Shown: positions 1-8,080 of the stretch, in pieces | How positions within the stretch are numbered: position 1 is the first letter of the stretch | Layout of the letters: each line of letters starts with the position of its first letter | NCBI RefSeq assembly: GCF_014235875.1 | Contig: NZ_JACJUK010000004.1 | Span: forward strand, 62,001 to 126,000 | DNA length: 64,000 nucleotides | Origin: Croceivirga lutea | GTDB lineage: Bacteria > Bacteroidota > Bacteroidia > Flavobacteriales > Flavobacteriaceae | Reading direction: 5' to 3' | The notes under the pieces: model-generated | The model's input: only the letters and a program-made list of their open reading frames with translations | Database searches by the model: none | Told to the model about the DNA's origin: nothing | Translations under genes and position numbers: made by a program

Positions 1-660
1 TTCTGAACCTTCTCCCCAAATGTTCCAAAAATCTTTAAAACTACCTACACCTAACTGATTAAGGGCAACAAACCCACACGCCACAAAGGCCAAAACAATC
101 ACAGGAGACATCCAATTTGCTGCTTTGGAAACCGTATCATAACCTTTTGAAGCAATCAAAGAAATTACGGCACCAATACATATTACAATAATTATCCATG
201 TAGGTCCATTAGGTAAGGTGTCTGTAAGTTTAGGCATCTCCATATTAAAGGGTATACCAACTGCGGTTGCAGATACAGTAATCATTGCTCCTGCAAGGAA
301 ACAAAAAAGTATACCATTGGCGAGGTTATAACCAATAACTAAATTTTTACCACAAATTTTTTCTAATTGATAGTAGAGCGTTAACCTATTGTCTACAGCA
401 ATTTTTGCAGTTAAATAGCGCCAACTTAAAACCGCGAGTAAATTGCCTATTAGAAGACCTATAATTAAATCGAAAGCACTTACACCAGCGGTTAAAAATA
501 GGGGCCCAATCATAAACTCTGTTCCTGCAGCGTGTTCACCGGCATACATACCTAGAAAACTTTTCCACCCTTTAAGTTTAGAAGTTGGTACGGGTTGTCT
601 CTCAAATTCGCCTCCGGCAATTTTCTCAATGATTTCTTCTTCAATGTTGTATTGGCTCAT
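1..660 (-). CDS. Nucleobase:cation symporter-1-like permease (partial)
   Basis: The gene starts at the ATG at 660 and runs off the left edge, so only the first 220 residues are visible. After a short charged N-terminus the protein is strongly hydrophobic, with apparent membrane segments near residues 45-90, 115-140 and 165-210. The Gly-rich start of the first helix and the general layout resemble purine/cytosine permeases of the NCS1 family. It is the last visible gene of the minus-strand sugar operon, 10 bp after the lactate dehydrogenase gene. By context it may be the inner-membrane importer of the deoxysugar rather than of a nucleobase; this is inference. The C-terminal half is needed to settle the family. 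Confidence 0.7.
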   Translation of the reverse strand, partial: MSQYNIEEEIIEKIAGGEFERQPVPTSKLKGWKSFLGMYAGEHAAGTEFMIGPLFLTAGVSAFDLIIGLLIGNLLAVLSWRYLTAKIAVDNRLTLYYQLEKICGKNLVIGYNLANGILFCFLAGAMITVSATAVGIPFNMEMPKLTDTLPNGPTWIIIVICIGAVISLIASKGYDTVSKAANWMSPVIVLAFVACGFVALNQLGVGSFKDFWNIWGEGSE

Positions 661-670
661 GTTTGGTTAT

Positions 671-1822
671 TTAGTTGGTAATTAAATGCTTTGGAAGATC
701 TTCAACACGTTCACAACAAAGTTGGTCCATTACTTGTTTAAATTGTGTTTTAAGCATAGTAATAGTATGCTCACCACCTTGGTTTCCTAATGCTCCGCAT
801 CCGTAAAGAAAAGAACGTCCCATAAAAGTGAATTTCGCCCCAGAAGCTATTGTTCTTGCAATATCTGGCCCAGAACGTAATCCACTATCCATCATTACTT
901 CAATTTTATCACCATATTTAGGGGCGATTTCTGCTAATGAATTTATTGTTGATTCTGCTGCGTCTAACTGTCTACCCCCATGATTTGAAACAATGATACC
1001 ATCAAAACCAAGCCTAATGGCATCTTCTGTATCTTGAGCAGAAGCCACACCTTTTAATACTAGTTTACCTTTCCATTTATCTCTAATAGGTTTGATACGT
1101 TCTTCATTAAGTCTGCCAGAAAATGTTCTATCCATAAATTGACCAAGTTGCCTAAGATTTAAACCTTCCGGAGTGTAAGGTTTTAAGGTTTCAAATGTTG
1201 GTTGACCATATCTTAAGGTATTCAAAGCCCATGTTGGCTTACCTAATATTTGCAGAATATTAGCTATTGACATTTTAGGAGGCAAAGCAAGTCCATTTCT
1301 AATATCTCTTGGACGATACCCAAAGGTGGGAACATCGCACAATAAAACTAATACAGGGCATTGTGCCGCTGCCGCTCGATCGATAATATCGTTTCTTATA
1401 GCATCTTCAGCCGGATTATACAATTGAAACCAAGCATTCCCGTTGGTTAGTTCACTGGCGCGTTCAATATTCATAGTAGTTACCGTACTAAGAATAAACG
1501 GAATATTGTGCCGATAAGCTGCTTTAGCTAAAATTTCTGGAGAATTTGGCCACATTAAGCCTTGGAGACCAACTGGTGCAATACCAAAAGGAGCATCAAA
1601 CTCCATTCCTAAAACTTTAGTTTTAGTTGAACTAACTCCTTTATTTCTAAGATATCTTGGTTCTAGTTTTACATCTCTAATCTCACTTGTATTTCTAATA
1701 ATATTTACATCTTCATTACATCCTCCATCTAGGTATTCAAAAGCAAATTTTGGAATTCGTTTTTGAGCTTTATTTCGTAAATCTTCCATTGAAGGATACT
1801 TGGAGTTAATTTTCCCTGCCAT
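671..1822 (-). CDS. lldD: FMN-dependent alpha-hydroxy-acid (L-lactate) dehydrogenase
   Basis: A 383-residue single-domain TIM-barrel flavoprotein of the lactate/glycolate oxidase family. The catalytic signature SNHGGRQLD is at residues 279-287, with the base His281 and substrate-binding Arg284. Lys257 in VLKGV is the expected flavin-contacting lysine, and the N-terminal FEYLDGG segment supplies the conserved Tyr. Family members oxidise L-2-hydroxy acids to 2-oxo acids. In this operon the bifunctional aldolase/dehydrogenase should release L-lactate, so oxidation to pyruvate is the logical role. It lies 6 bp downstream of the FGGY kinase gene, in the same operon. Whether electrons go to oxygen or the respiratory chain is not visible. 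Confidence 0.85.
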   Translation of the reverse strand: MAGKINSKYPSMEDLRNKAQKRIPKFAFEYLDGGCNEDVNIIRNTSEIRDVKLEPRYLRNKGVSSTKTKVLGMEFDAPFGIAPVGLQGLMWPNSPEILAKAAYRHNIPFILSTVTTMNIERASELTNGNAWFQLYNPAEDAIRNDIIDRAAAAQCPVLVLLCDVPTFGYRPRDIRNGLALPPKMSIANILQILGKPTWALNTLRYGQPTFETLKPYTPEGLNLRQLGQFMDRTFSGRLNEERIKPIRDKWKGKLVLKGVASAQDTEDAIRLGFDGIIVSNHGGRQLDAAESTINSLAEIAPKYGDKIEVMMDSGLRSGPDIARTIASGAKFTFMGRSFLYGCGALGNQGGEHTITMLKTQFKQVMDQLCCERVEDLPKHLITN

Positions 1823-1828
1823 AAGTGA

Positions 1829-3202
1829 TTATTTTACTATAAATGGAACATGTTTTTTTAATGAATAATTCTTCCTTAAAAATTTTGAATTTAATTCATT
1901 GTCAGATATTGCAATAGCAGCTCCAAGCGCTGAACCTAGAGAGGAGTCTGTTGTGCGTAACTCCATATTTCTTAGATAATGAGATACTAGTTTTATATAG
2001 ACATCATTATCACTAAAACCACCATCGATATATAACTTTTCAATTTTGTCTTTACCAGTTACAGTAATTATACTTTCAACCTGTAGTAAGACCAATTCAA
2101 TCATTAATTGATGGTAGGCATGTTCAAATTTATCATACCTAATATTTGTGTTTGCTGGCATATTTTGATGCTCAAAACCTTCCCATTTAAAACAATATTC
2201 AAAGTCTTTGATTATAGTGAAAAAAGTATCTGAATTAAATTTTACGGTTTTGTGATAATCTGATGAAACATTAAAAAGTTTTGATAATTTTTTTACCTGC
2301 AAACCGTATTCATTGCCTAAAAATAGTCGACTCGCTTTTACGGGTTTACCGTTAATTCTCATGTAATTAATACAGTCTTTTTCTATTTCTGAACTACTAA
2401 TTAATTCTTCGGTAAAAGGGTTTAAAGCTATACTCCATGTACCTGTGGATACTAAAATGAACTTTTTCTTAATACTTCTTACGTAAGGTAATAAGGCAGC
2501 GGAACTATCATGGATTCCAACTCCTATTTTAATACGATTGCCATTGTAATTCATATTAATACTTGTTTCAGTAGAAACAATAGGAGGTAAGATTTCGTTA
2601 ATTTTTTCTTGATAAACCCAAGTGTGATAATCTTTTTTGCTGTAATCCCATAGCGCGGTATGGCAGCCAATACTAGTATATTCACTAAGAGCAATGCCTG
2701 TGAAAATGAAACTGAGATATTGGGGAAGATGTAAAGAATGTTTTATTTTTTTAAAGACTTCTGGTTTGGAATGTTTTAACCAATATAGTTGTAAGCCAGA
2801 ATTTAGCATACCATCGTCAGAAGAGCCTGTTGCTTTAAAAAACTCTTTTTTAGGGCCATATTTTTTAAAAAATTCTTCAGTAAGATTGACATTTAGTGGT
2901 TTAGTGTAATTGTATAATGGCGTGAGAATGTTTCCATTTTTGTCAATGTGAACAAAACTTGCTCCGTAAGTGGAAAAGTTTATTGCTTTTATGTGAAATT
3001 TATCTTCCGATAAAATTCTATCAAAAACCTCTTTAATCCAGTTTTGTAAGCTATGAATATTCTCGGTTGGATGACCATCTTCATCTACAACCAAATCAAG
3101 GTGGGTATATTCTCTGTATACTTCTTGATAGTTTTTATCGAAAAGAAAAAACTTCTTATTAGTTTTACCTATGTCAAAAACAGCTGTTACTTTCTCCCTC
3201 AT
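1829..3202 (-). CDS. rhaB: FGGY-family carbohydrate kinase, probable L-rhamnulokinase
   Basis: A 457-residue two-domain sugar kinase. The first ATP-binding phosphate loop is DIGKTNKK at residues 10-17. A second hallmark, DGGFSDN, lies near residue 395 in the C-terminal FGGY_C domain. FGGY kinases phosphorylate ketoses or polyols. Flanking genes for a rhamnose-type isomerase and a rhamnulose-1-phosphate-type aldolase point to L-rhamnulose as substrate. Fuculose or xylulose cannot be excluded from the kinase sequence alone. It is the third gene of the operon, 8 bp after the isomerase. Length is normal for the family. Confidence 0.8.
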   Translation of the reverse strand: MREKVTAVFDIGKTNKKFFLFDKNYQEVYREYTHLDLVVDEDGHPTENIHSLQNWIKEVFDRILSEDKFHIKAINFSTYGASFVHIDKNGNILTPLYNYTKPLNVNLTEEFFKKYGPKKEFFKATGSSDDGMLNSGLQLYWLKHSKPEVFKKIKHSLHLPQYLSFIFTGIALSEYTSIGCHTALWDYSKKDYHTWVYQEKINEILPPIVSTETSINMNYNGNRIKIGVGIHDSSAALLPYVRSIKKKFILVSTGTWSIALNPFTEELISSSEIEKDCINYMRINGKPVKASRLFLGNEYGLQVKKLSKLFNVSSDYHKTVKFNSDTFFTIIKDFEYCFKWEGFEHQNMPANTNIRYDKFEHAYHQLMIELVLLQVESIITVTGKDKIEKLYIDGGFSDNDVYIKLVSHYLRNMELRTTDSSLGSALGAAIAISDNELNSKFLRKNYSLKKHVPFIVK

Positions 3203-3210
3203 AGTTTAAA

Positions 3211-4491
3211 TTATAGTCCGGTAGCTACTGCGTTTTCTCCTCTTTCAGAAATTAGATTTTTTCTGATATTTAAATTTCTATAGGTTTCCAAAGGTCTTAT
3301 GGCAGCACCAACGTTTAATCTTGCTTTTTCTAGAAGTGGTCTAACATCTGTTCTAAAGGCTTCTTGTAAAATTTCTTGACATTGAACAATATCATGATTG
3401 TTTTGAGCTACTTTCAATTTATCTTGGTCTATTAGTAAGGATTTTGCATATGCCTCCAATATTGCCTCCAATGATTGAATTAAATCTTCTAGAGGATCTT
3501 TGATATTATGACTAGCATCAATCATCCAAGCGGGGTAGGGATTCTGAGGGTTGTTTTCCATTCCATATACCAAAGAATTAAATATTAAAAATAGCGCGTA
3601 GGGTTTAATACTGCCTACTGTTAAATCATCATCTCCATATTTACTGTCGTTAAAATGAAAACCTCCCAATTTACCTTTTAACATTAAGGTTGATACAATT
3701 TGTTCAATATTGGAATTTGGAAGATGATGACCTAAATCTACTAAGGTATATGCTTTATCTCCACATGCATTTGCTAACATGAAAGAAGTACCCCAATCTT
3801 GAATAACGGTACTGTAAAAATTAGGTTCATAAGGTTTATATTCAATAAACAACTTCCAATCTTCTGGTAATGCTTTGTAAATAGTTTTTAAGCTATCTTC
3901 TGTATGCTGTAAGGCATGTTGAAAATTAGTTTGTCCAGGAAAATTTGATCCGTCTGCTAGCCATACGGTTAAACTTTTTGAACCCAATTTATCACCAATT
4001 TTAATTACTTCTATGTTATGAGCAATTGCTTGATCCCTAGAATTTTTATTTGTATTTGAGAGCGATCCATATTTATAAGATTCTTTAGAACCAGGCTGAT
4101 CTTGAAAAGTATTGGAGTTAACTGCATCAAAAAGAATACCTTCAGTCTTGGCAATTTCTTTTATAGCAAGATAATCTGTTGGAATATCCCATGGAATATG
4201 CAAAGACACTGCACCGGCGGCATTGGTTAGTTTATGTATTATACCAATGTCTTCAATTTTCTCTTCTAATGATCTTGGCTCTCCTTTAAAGCTAAATCTT
4301 CCAAAACGAGTTCCGCCAGCGCCCAAAGCCCAACTTGGTATGGCTACTTGAAAATCTTGAATTTTTTGTATTAATTGGTTAACATCTATTCCCTTTTGAG
4401 TTAGTTGTTCACTTAAATAATTAAAACTATGTTGGTGAGAAGCTTTAGTATTTTTGTTACTATCTAGTAATTGATTTAAATCTATTTTCAT
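3211..4491 (-). CDS. rhaI: L-rhamnose isomerase, Pseudomonas stutzeri type
   Basis: A 426-residue xylose-isomerase-like TIM barrel. The expected metal and catalytic ligands all appear with the family's spacing: Glu217, Asp252, His255, His279, Asp287, Asp289 and Asp325. Each is displaced by two residues from the numbering I recall for the P. stutzeri enzyme. The family interconverts L-rhamnose and L-rhamnulose and also accepts other aldoses such as D-allose. The neighbouring kinase and aldolase complete the pathway. It begins with ATG at 4491, downstream of a strong hairpin that separates it from the aldolase gene, so its expression may depend partly on readthrough. Confidence 0.88.
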   Translation of the reverse strand: MKIDLNQLLDSNKNTKASHQHSFNYLSEQLTQKGIDVNQLIQKIQDFQVAIPSWALGAGGTRFGRFSFKGEPRSLEEKIEDIGIIHKLTNAAGAVSLHIPWDIPTDYLAIKEIAKTEGILFDAVNSNTFQDQPGSKESYKYGSLSNTNKNSRDQAIAHNIEVIKIGDKLGSKSLTVWLADGSNFPGQTNFQHALQHTEDSLKTIYKALPEDWKLFIEYKPYEPNFYSTVIQDWGTSFMLANACGDKAYTLVDLGHHLPNSNIEQIVSTLMLKGKLGGFHFNDSKYGDDDLTVGSIKPYALFLIFNSLVYGMENNPQNPYPAWMIDASHNIKDPLEDLIQSLEAILEAYAKSLLIDQDKLKVAQNNHDIVQCQEILQEAFRTDVRPLLEKARLNVGAAIRPLETYRNLNIRKNLISERGENAVATGL

Positions 4492-4505
4492 TTTTGAGAA
4501 ATATT

Positions 4506-4543
4506 AAAAAAGCTTCTACATATAGTAAAACGTAGAAGCTTTA
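4506..4543 (-). terminator. Terminator-like hairpin between rhaEW and rhaI
   Basis: Perfect 9-bp arms (4511-4519 and 4532-4540) flank a 12-base loop. Read on the minus strand, the stem is followed by six T residues, as in an intrinsic terminator. It sits inside an otherwise compact operon, in the 71-bp gap after the aldolase/dehydrogenase stop, so it probably gives partial termination or protects the upstream message. Confidence 0.7.
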
Positions 4544-4562
4544 ACTGAATACAACTAAACTA

Positions 4563-6662
4563 TTATCTTACAAATGCATTGGCCATACCGCCATCTACAT
4601 TAATTATATTTCCGGTTGTTTTATCAAGAATACCTACACAGGCAAAAACACCATTAGCAATATCTTCAGGATATATTATCTGATTCAATAGGTTTCTTTT
4701 TGCATAATGTGCGGGTAATTCTTCAACGGTGATACCATAGGCTTTAGCGCGACCTTCAGCCCAATCTCCTTCCCAAATCTTGCTGCCAACTATAACTCCA
4801 TCAGGATTTACCACATTAACTCTAATTTGGTCTTTACCTAATTCTGCTGCAAGTAATCTTGACATATGTTGTTGCGCCGCTTTGGAGGTACCATAACCAA
4901 CATTATTTGGTCCAGAAACTAATCCGTTTTTACTAGCAATACTTATTATGTCACCTCCAAAACCTTGTTTCCGCATAATTTCTACAGCTTGTTTTGCTAA
5001 TTCAAATTGCCCTTTTACTAGAACATTCTGTAATAAATCCCAATCTTTTTCAGAGGTTTCTTCAAGAGGTTTTGAGATTGCCAATCCTGCACTATGTACA
5101 ACGATATCAACACCGCCAAATTCTAAACATGCTTTTTTATAAGCTTCTTTTATTGAGGCAGTATTTGTAACATCGCAAACTGCGTAGCTTGCTGTATCTC
5201 TTTTGTAGGTGCCAACTGCTTCTTTTAATCTATCTTCAGCAATATCTGTTAAAACAACATTAGCACCTTCTTCCGCTAGTTTGTCAGCTATTGCTTTTCC
5301 AATTCCACCTCCAGCACCAGTTATGAAAGCAACCCTCCTAGAAAGTGGCTTTTCCTTTGGCATGCGTTGTAATTTGGCTTCTTCTAATAACCAATATTCA
5401 ATATCAAATGCTTCTTGCCTTGGCAGTGAGGTATATTCTGATATAGCTTCAGCACCGCGCATTACGTTAATTGCATTAATATAAAATTCACTCGCAACTC
5501 TAGTGGTTTGCTTGTTTTTAGCAAAACTAAACATACCTACACCAGGATAAATAATTATTACGGGATTAGGGTCACGCATTGCAGGACTATTATCTCTTTT
5601 GCATTTCTCGTAATACTCCTTGTATTCTTGACGATATTGTTCAAATTCTGGCTTTAGCTTTTCTAGTACCGTATTAGAATTTGTAAGGTCCTCTGATGTA
5701 TCTAATGATAATACCAGAGGTTGAATTTTTGTACGTAAAAAATGATCAGGGCAAGATGTACCCATAGGCGCAAGGCGCTCTAAGTCATTACTATTTATGT
5801 ATTGAAGTACAACATCCGAGTCTGTGAAATGCCCAATCATTTGAGCTTCAGAAGAACATAAGCCTCTTAATAATGGCATTAATTGAGCTGCTTTAGAAGA
5901 TCGCTCTTCTTTAGGTAAACTTTTTACTTTTTCACCACCAAAAACGGTTCCATTTTCTTCTATTTTCTTCGCAATATATTCAGAAGCCATTTCAATAACT
6001 TCTAAACTATTCATATAACATTCATAAGAGGTGTCTCCCCATGTAAATAAACCATGACTACCAAGAACAATACCTCTAATTCCAGGGTTGTCATTTAAGC
6101 ATTTTTCTAATTGTAAGCCTAAATCAAAACCAGGTCTCTGCCAAGGTACCCAGCCCATGGCATCACCCCAGATTTCCTTTGTTATTTTTTCACTATCCTT
6201 GGCTGCAGCAACGGCGATTAAGGCATCAGGGTGTAAATGGTCAATATGCTTAAATGGTAAAAGACCATGTAATGGTGTATCTATAGAAGGTGCTCTACTA
6301 TCAAGGTCATAAATACAATGGTTGAATAATCCAACCATTCTATCCTCATCATCCAAACCTTGATAAACGTTTTTTAAATTTCTGAGTCTTTCCGTGTATA
6401 AACCAGCAATTCCAGAACGTGTAAGAGTTCCAATGTCTCCTCCAGAGCCTTTTATCCACATAACTTCAACCTCTTCATTTGTTAAAGGGTCTTTTTCGAT
6501 GGTTTTACAACTTGTATTTCCGCCTCCGTAATTGGTAATTCTTAAATCAGAGCCAAGAAGATTAGATCGGTAAAGAAAAAGTTCCACTTGGTTATCACCA
6601 AGTTCTAAAGCTTTATTCTCATTCCAGAGATAATTCACGTGATTGAAAGTCTTAACTGGCAT
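4563..6662 (-). CDS. rhaEW: Bifunctional rhamnulose-1-phosphate aldolase / L-lactaldehyde dehydrogenase
   Basis: A 699-residue fusion. Residues about 20-240 form a class II (zinc) aldolase domain, with candidate zinc-binding histidines in the HIDHLH segment (His142, His144) and in GSHG (His203). Residues about 440-699 form a short-chain dehydrogenase, with nucleotide motif TGAGGGIG at 448-455 and catalytic Tyr590-x3-Lys594. This architecture matches the known RhaE-RhaW fusion, which cleaves L-rhamnulose-1-phosphate to DHAP and L-lactaldehyde and oxidises the aldehyde to L-lactate. It is the first gene of the minus-strand operon, starting with ATG at 6662, and diverges from a GntR-type regulator. 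The lactate dehydrogenase downstream fits its product. Confidence 0.88.
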   Translation of the reverse strand: MPVKTFNHVNYLWNENKALELGDNQVELFLYRSNLLGSDLRITNYGGGNTSCKTIEKDPLTNEEVEVMWIKGSGGDIGTLTRSGIAGLYTERLRNLKNVYQGLDDEDRMVGLFNHCIYDLDSRAPSIDTPLHGLLPFKHIDHLHPDALIAVAAAKDSEKITKEIWGDAMGWVPWQRPGFDLGLQLEKCLNDNPGIRGIVLGSHGLFTWGDTSYECYMNSLEVIEMASEYIAKKIEENGTVFGGEKVKSLPKEERSSKAAQLMPLLRGLCSSEAQMIGHFTDSDVVLQYINSNDLERLAPMGTSCPDHFLRTKIQPLVLSLDTSEDLTNSNTVLEKLKPEFEQYRQEYKEYYEKCKRDNSPAMRDPNPVIIIYPGVGMFSFAKNKQTTRVASEFYINAINVMRGAEAISEYTSLPRQEAFDIEYWLLEEAKLQRMPKEKPLSRRVAFITGAGGGIGKAIADKLAEEGANVVLTDIAEDRLKEAVGTYKRDTASYAVCDVTNTASIKEAYKKACLEFGGVDIVVHSAGLAISKPLEETSEKDWDLLQNVLVKGQFELAKQAVEIMRKQGFGGDIISIASKNGLVSGPNNVGYGTSKAAQQHMSRLLAAELGKDQIRVNVVNPDGVIVGSKIWEGDWAEGRAKAYGITVEELPAHYAKRNLLNQIIYPEDIANGVFACVGILDKTTGNIINVDGGMANAFVR

Positions 6663-6687
6663 ATTGTGTATTTTAATAACTTTTTAA

Positions 6688-6802
6688 CGAAAATATACTG
6701 AGTAAAAAAGAAAGGCGTCCTGTACTATGCTGTTAGATAAGATAAGAAATAGTTTAGTATCAAAACAGTATTTACCTTATTTTGCAGGCAAAAACTAACA
6801 GC
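6688..6802. promoter_or_regulatory. Divergent control region between rhaEW and GntR-family regulator
   Basis: A weak -7-like element TATTTTCG (minus strand, 6688-6695) lies 26 bp before the rhaEW start. An exact 8-bp inverted repeat, GCTGTTAG at 6729-6736 and CTAACAGC at 6795-6802, flanks the region and could hold operator half-sites for the adjacent regulator. The long spacing (58 bp) would require looping or two separate sites; assignment is tentative. Confidence 0.4.
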
Positions 6803-6821
6803 TAATTTGTATTTTAAACAA

Positions 6822-7862
6822 ATGATTGAAAATATTGAAATAAATATAGATTCTAGAGTGCCCAAGTATAAACAAGTTATGGATTCTATAATTAGAAATA
6901 TCAATAATGGGAGTTTGGCAATGGGTGAGAAAATACCTTCGATTAATGAGCTTAGCGAAGAACATTTATTATCTAGAGATACTGTTGAAAAAGCCTATAG
7001 CATCTTAAAAAAGCAAAATATAATAGAATCTGTTAAGGGTAAAGGTTATTACATTTCCAAAACAGATTTAGCAGTTAAAACAAACGTTTTGTTTTTAATT
7101 AATAAGCTAAGTACTTACAAAATGAAAATATTTAATGCCTTTGTAAGTAAATTAGGTACAAACGCAAAAGTTGATTTAGATATTTACCATTGTGAACCAT
7201 TGGTTTTTAGTAAAATTCTCGAACGTAAAAAACTAATGTATGATCATTACGTAATTATGCCTCATTTTAAAGATGATGATATGCAGCATATGGGATGTAC
7301 TGATGAAATCTTAAAAGCTATTTTATCTATTCCAAATGGTAAACTAATTGTTATGGATCGTAATCTAAAGAGTCTTTCTTTAGAAGCTGGTAGGGTTTAT
7401 CAAGATTTTACTGAGGATATTTACAAAGCTCTTAAAAAAGGTGTTGATAAGTTTAAAAAGTATAAGAAGATTATTTTGGTGTATCCAAGTAAAGCGGTTT
7501 ATCCTTATCCTAAGGGGATTGTAACTGGTTTTAAAAGATTTTGTATTCAATATGAAATTGATTTCGAAATTTTAGATGAAATCTATGATAGTATGGAGCT
7601 TGAACAAAAGGATTTATATATTATAATAGAAGAGTCTGATTTAGTTAACTTAGTAAAACAGGTTCGAGAAAAAGAATATAAATTGGGAGAAGATATTGGT
7701 ATTATATCGTATAATGATACTCCTTTGAAAGAACTATTAGGAATTACCGTTGTAAGCACCAATTTTGAAAAAATGGGAGAAGCAGCAGCAATAATGATTC
7801 TTGAAAATAATAAAACTGAAATAAAAAACGAGTTCAATTTTATTGAACGTTTTTCTGCTTGA
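6822..7862 (+). CDS. GntR-family transcriptional regulator with sugar-binding-like domain
   Basis: From ATG 6822 the product is 346 residues. A TTG five codons upstream (6807) is in frame but less likely. Residues about 10-75 are a GntR winged helix, including the SINELSEEHLLSRDTVEKAY helix-turn-helix and the KGKGYYI wing. The remaining 270 residues have the alternating pattern of a periplasmic-binding-protein/LacI-type effector domain rather than a FadR or aminotransferase domain. It is transcribed divergently from rhaEW and points toward the SusC/D operon, so it is the obvious candidate regulator of both. The effector is probably the sugar or a phosphorylated intermediate; this is inference. 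Confidence 0.8.
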   Translation: MIENIEINIDSRVPKYKQVMDSIIRNINNGSLAMGEKIPSINELSEEHLLSRDTVEKAYSILKKQNIIESVKGKGYYISKTDLAVKTNVLFLINKLSTYKMKIFNAFVSKLGTNAKVDLDIYHCEPLVFSKILERKKLMYDHYVIMPHFKDDDMQHMGCTDEILKAILSIPNGKLIVMDRNLKSLSLEAGRVYQDFTEDIYKALKKGVDKFKKYKKIILVYPSKAVYPYPKGIVTGFKRFCIQYEIDFEILDEIYDSMELEQKDLYIIIEESDLVNLVKQVREKEYKLGEDIGIISYNDTPLKELLGITVVSTNFEKMGEAAAIMILENNKTEIKNEFNFIERFSA

Positions 7863-8080
7863 AAAAGCCTATATGGCTAGTAAAACCACAATTGATTAGT
7901 TTTAGTTTTGAACTATTAACCACTAATTTATTTTCTACGCTACCCCATGGGACAGGATACTTGACAAGTTTGGAGTTGATATCATTGTTACAATTTACTA
8001 AAAACTTTAGGTTATTAATTACAATAATCTTGAGGAATAGTAGAAATTTTTAATGAACTATTAATTAAACTAAACTTGTA

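Noticed and set aside
3211-4491. L-fucose rather than L-rhamnose pathway
   Set aside because: The isomerase has the ligand pattern and length of the Pseudomonas-type rhamnose isomerase, not the larger FucI, and the fused aldolase/dehydrogenase is RhaEW-like. Substrate is still not proven.
6807-6821. TTG start for the GntR regulator five codons upstream
   Set aside because: The ATG at 6822 aligns better with GntR N-termini, and the upstream codons are AT-rich leader-like.
7859-8053. 64-residue plus-strand frame between the GntR regulator and SusC
   Set aside because: Composition is unlike a protein, it starts in the end of the regulator gene and occupies the SusC promoter region; no family resemblance.
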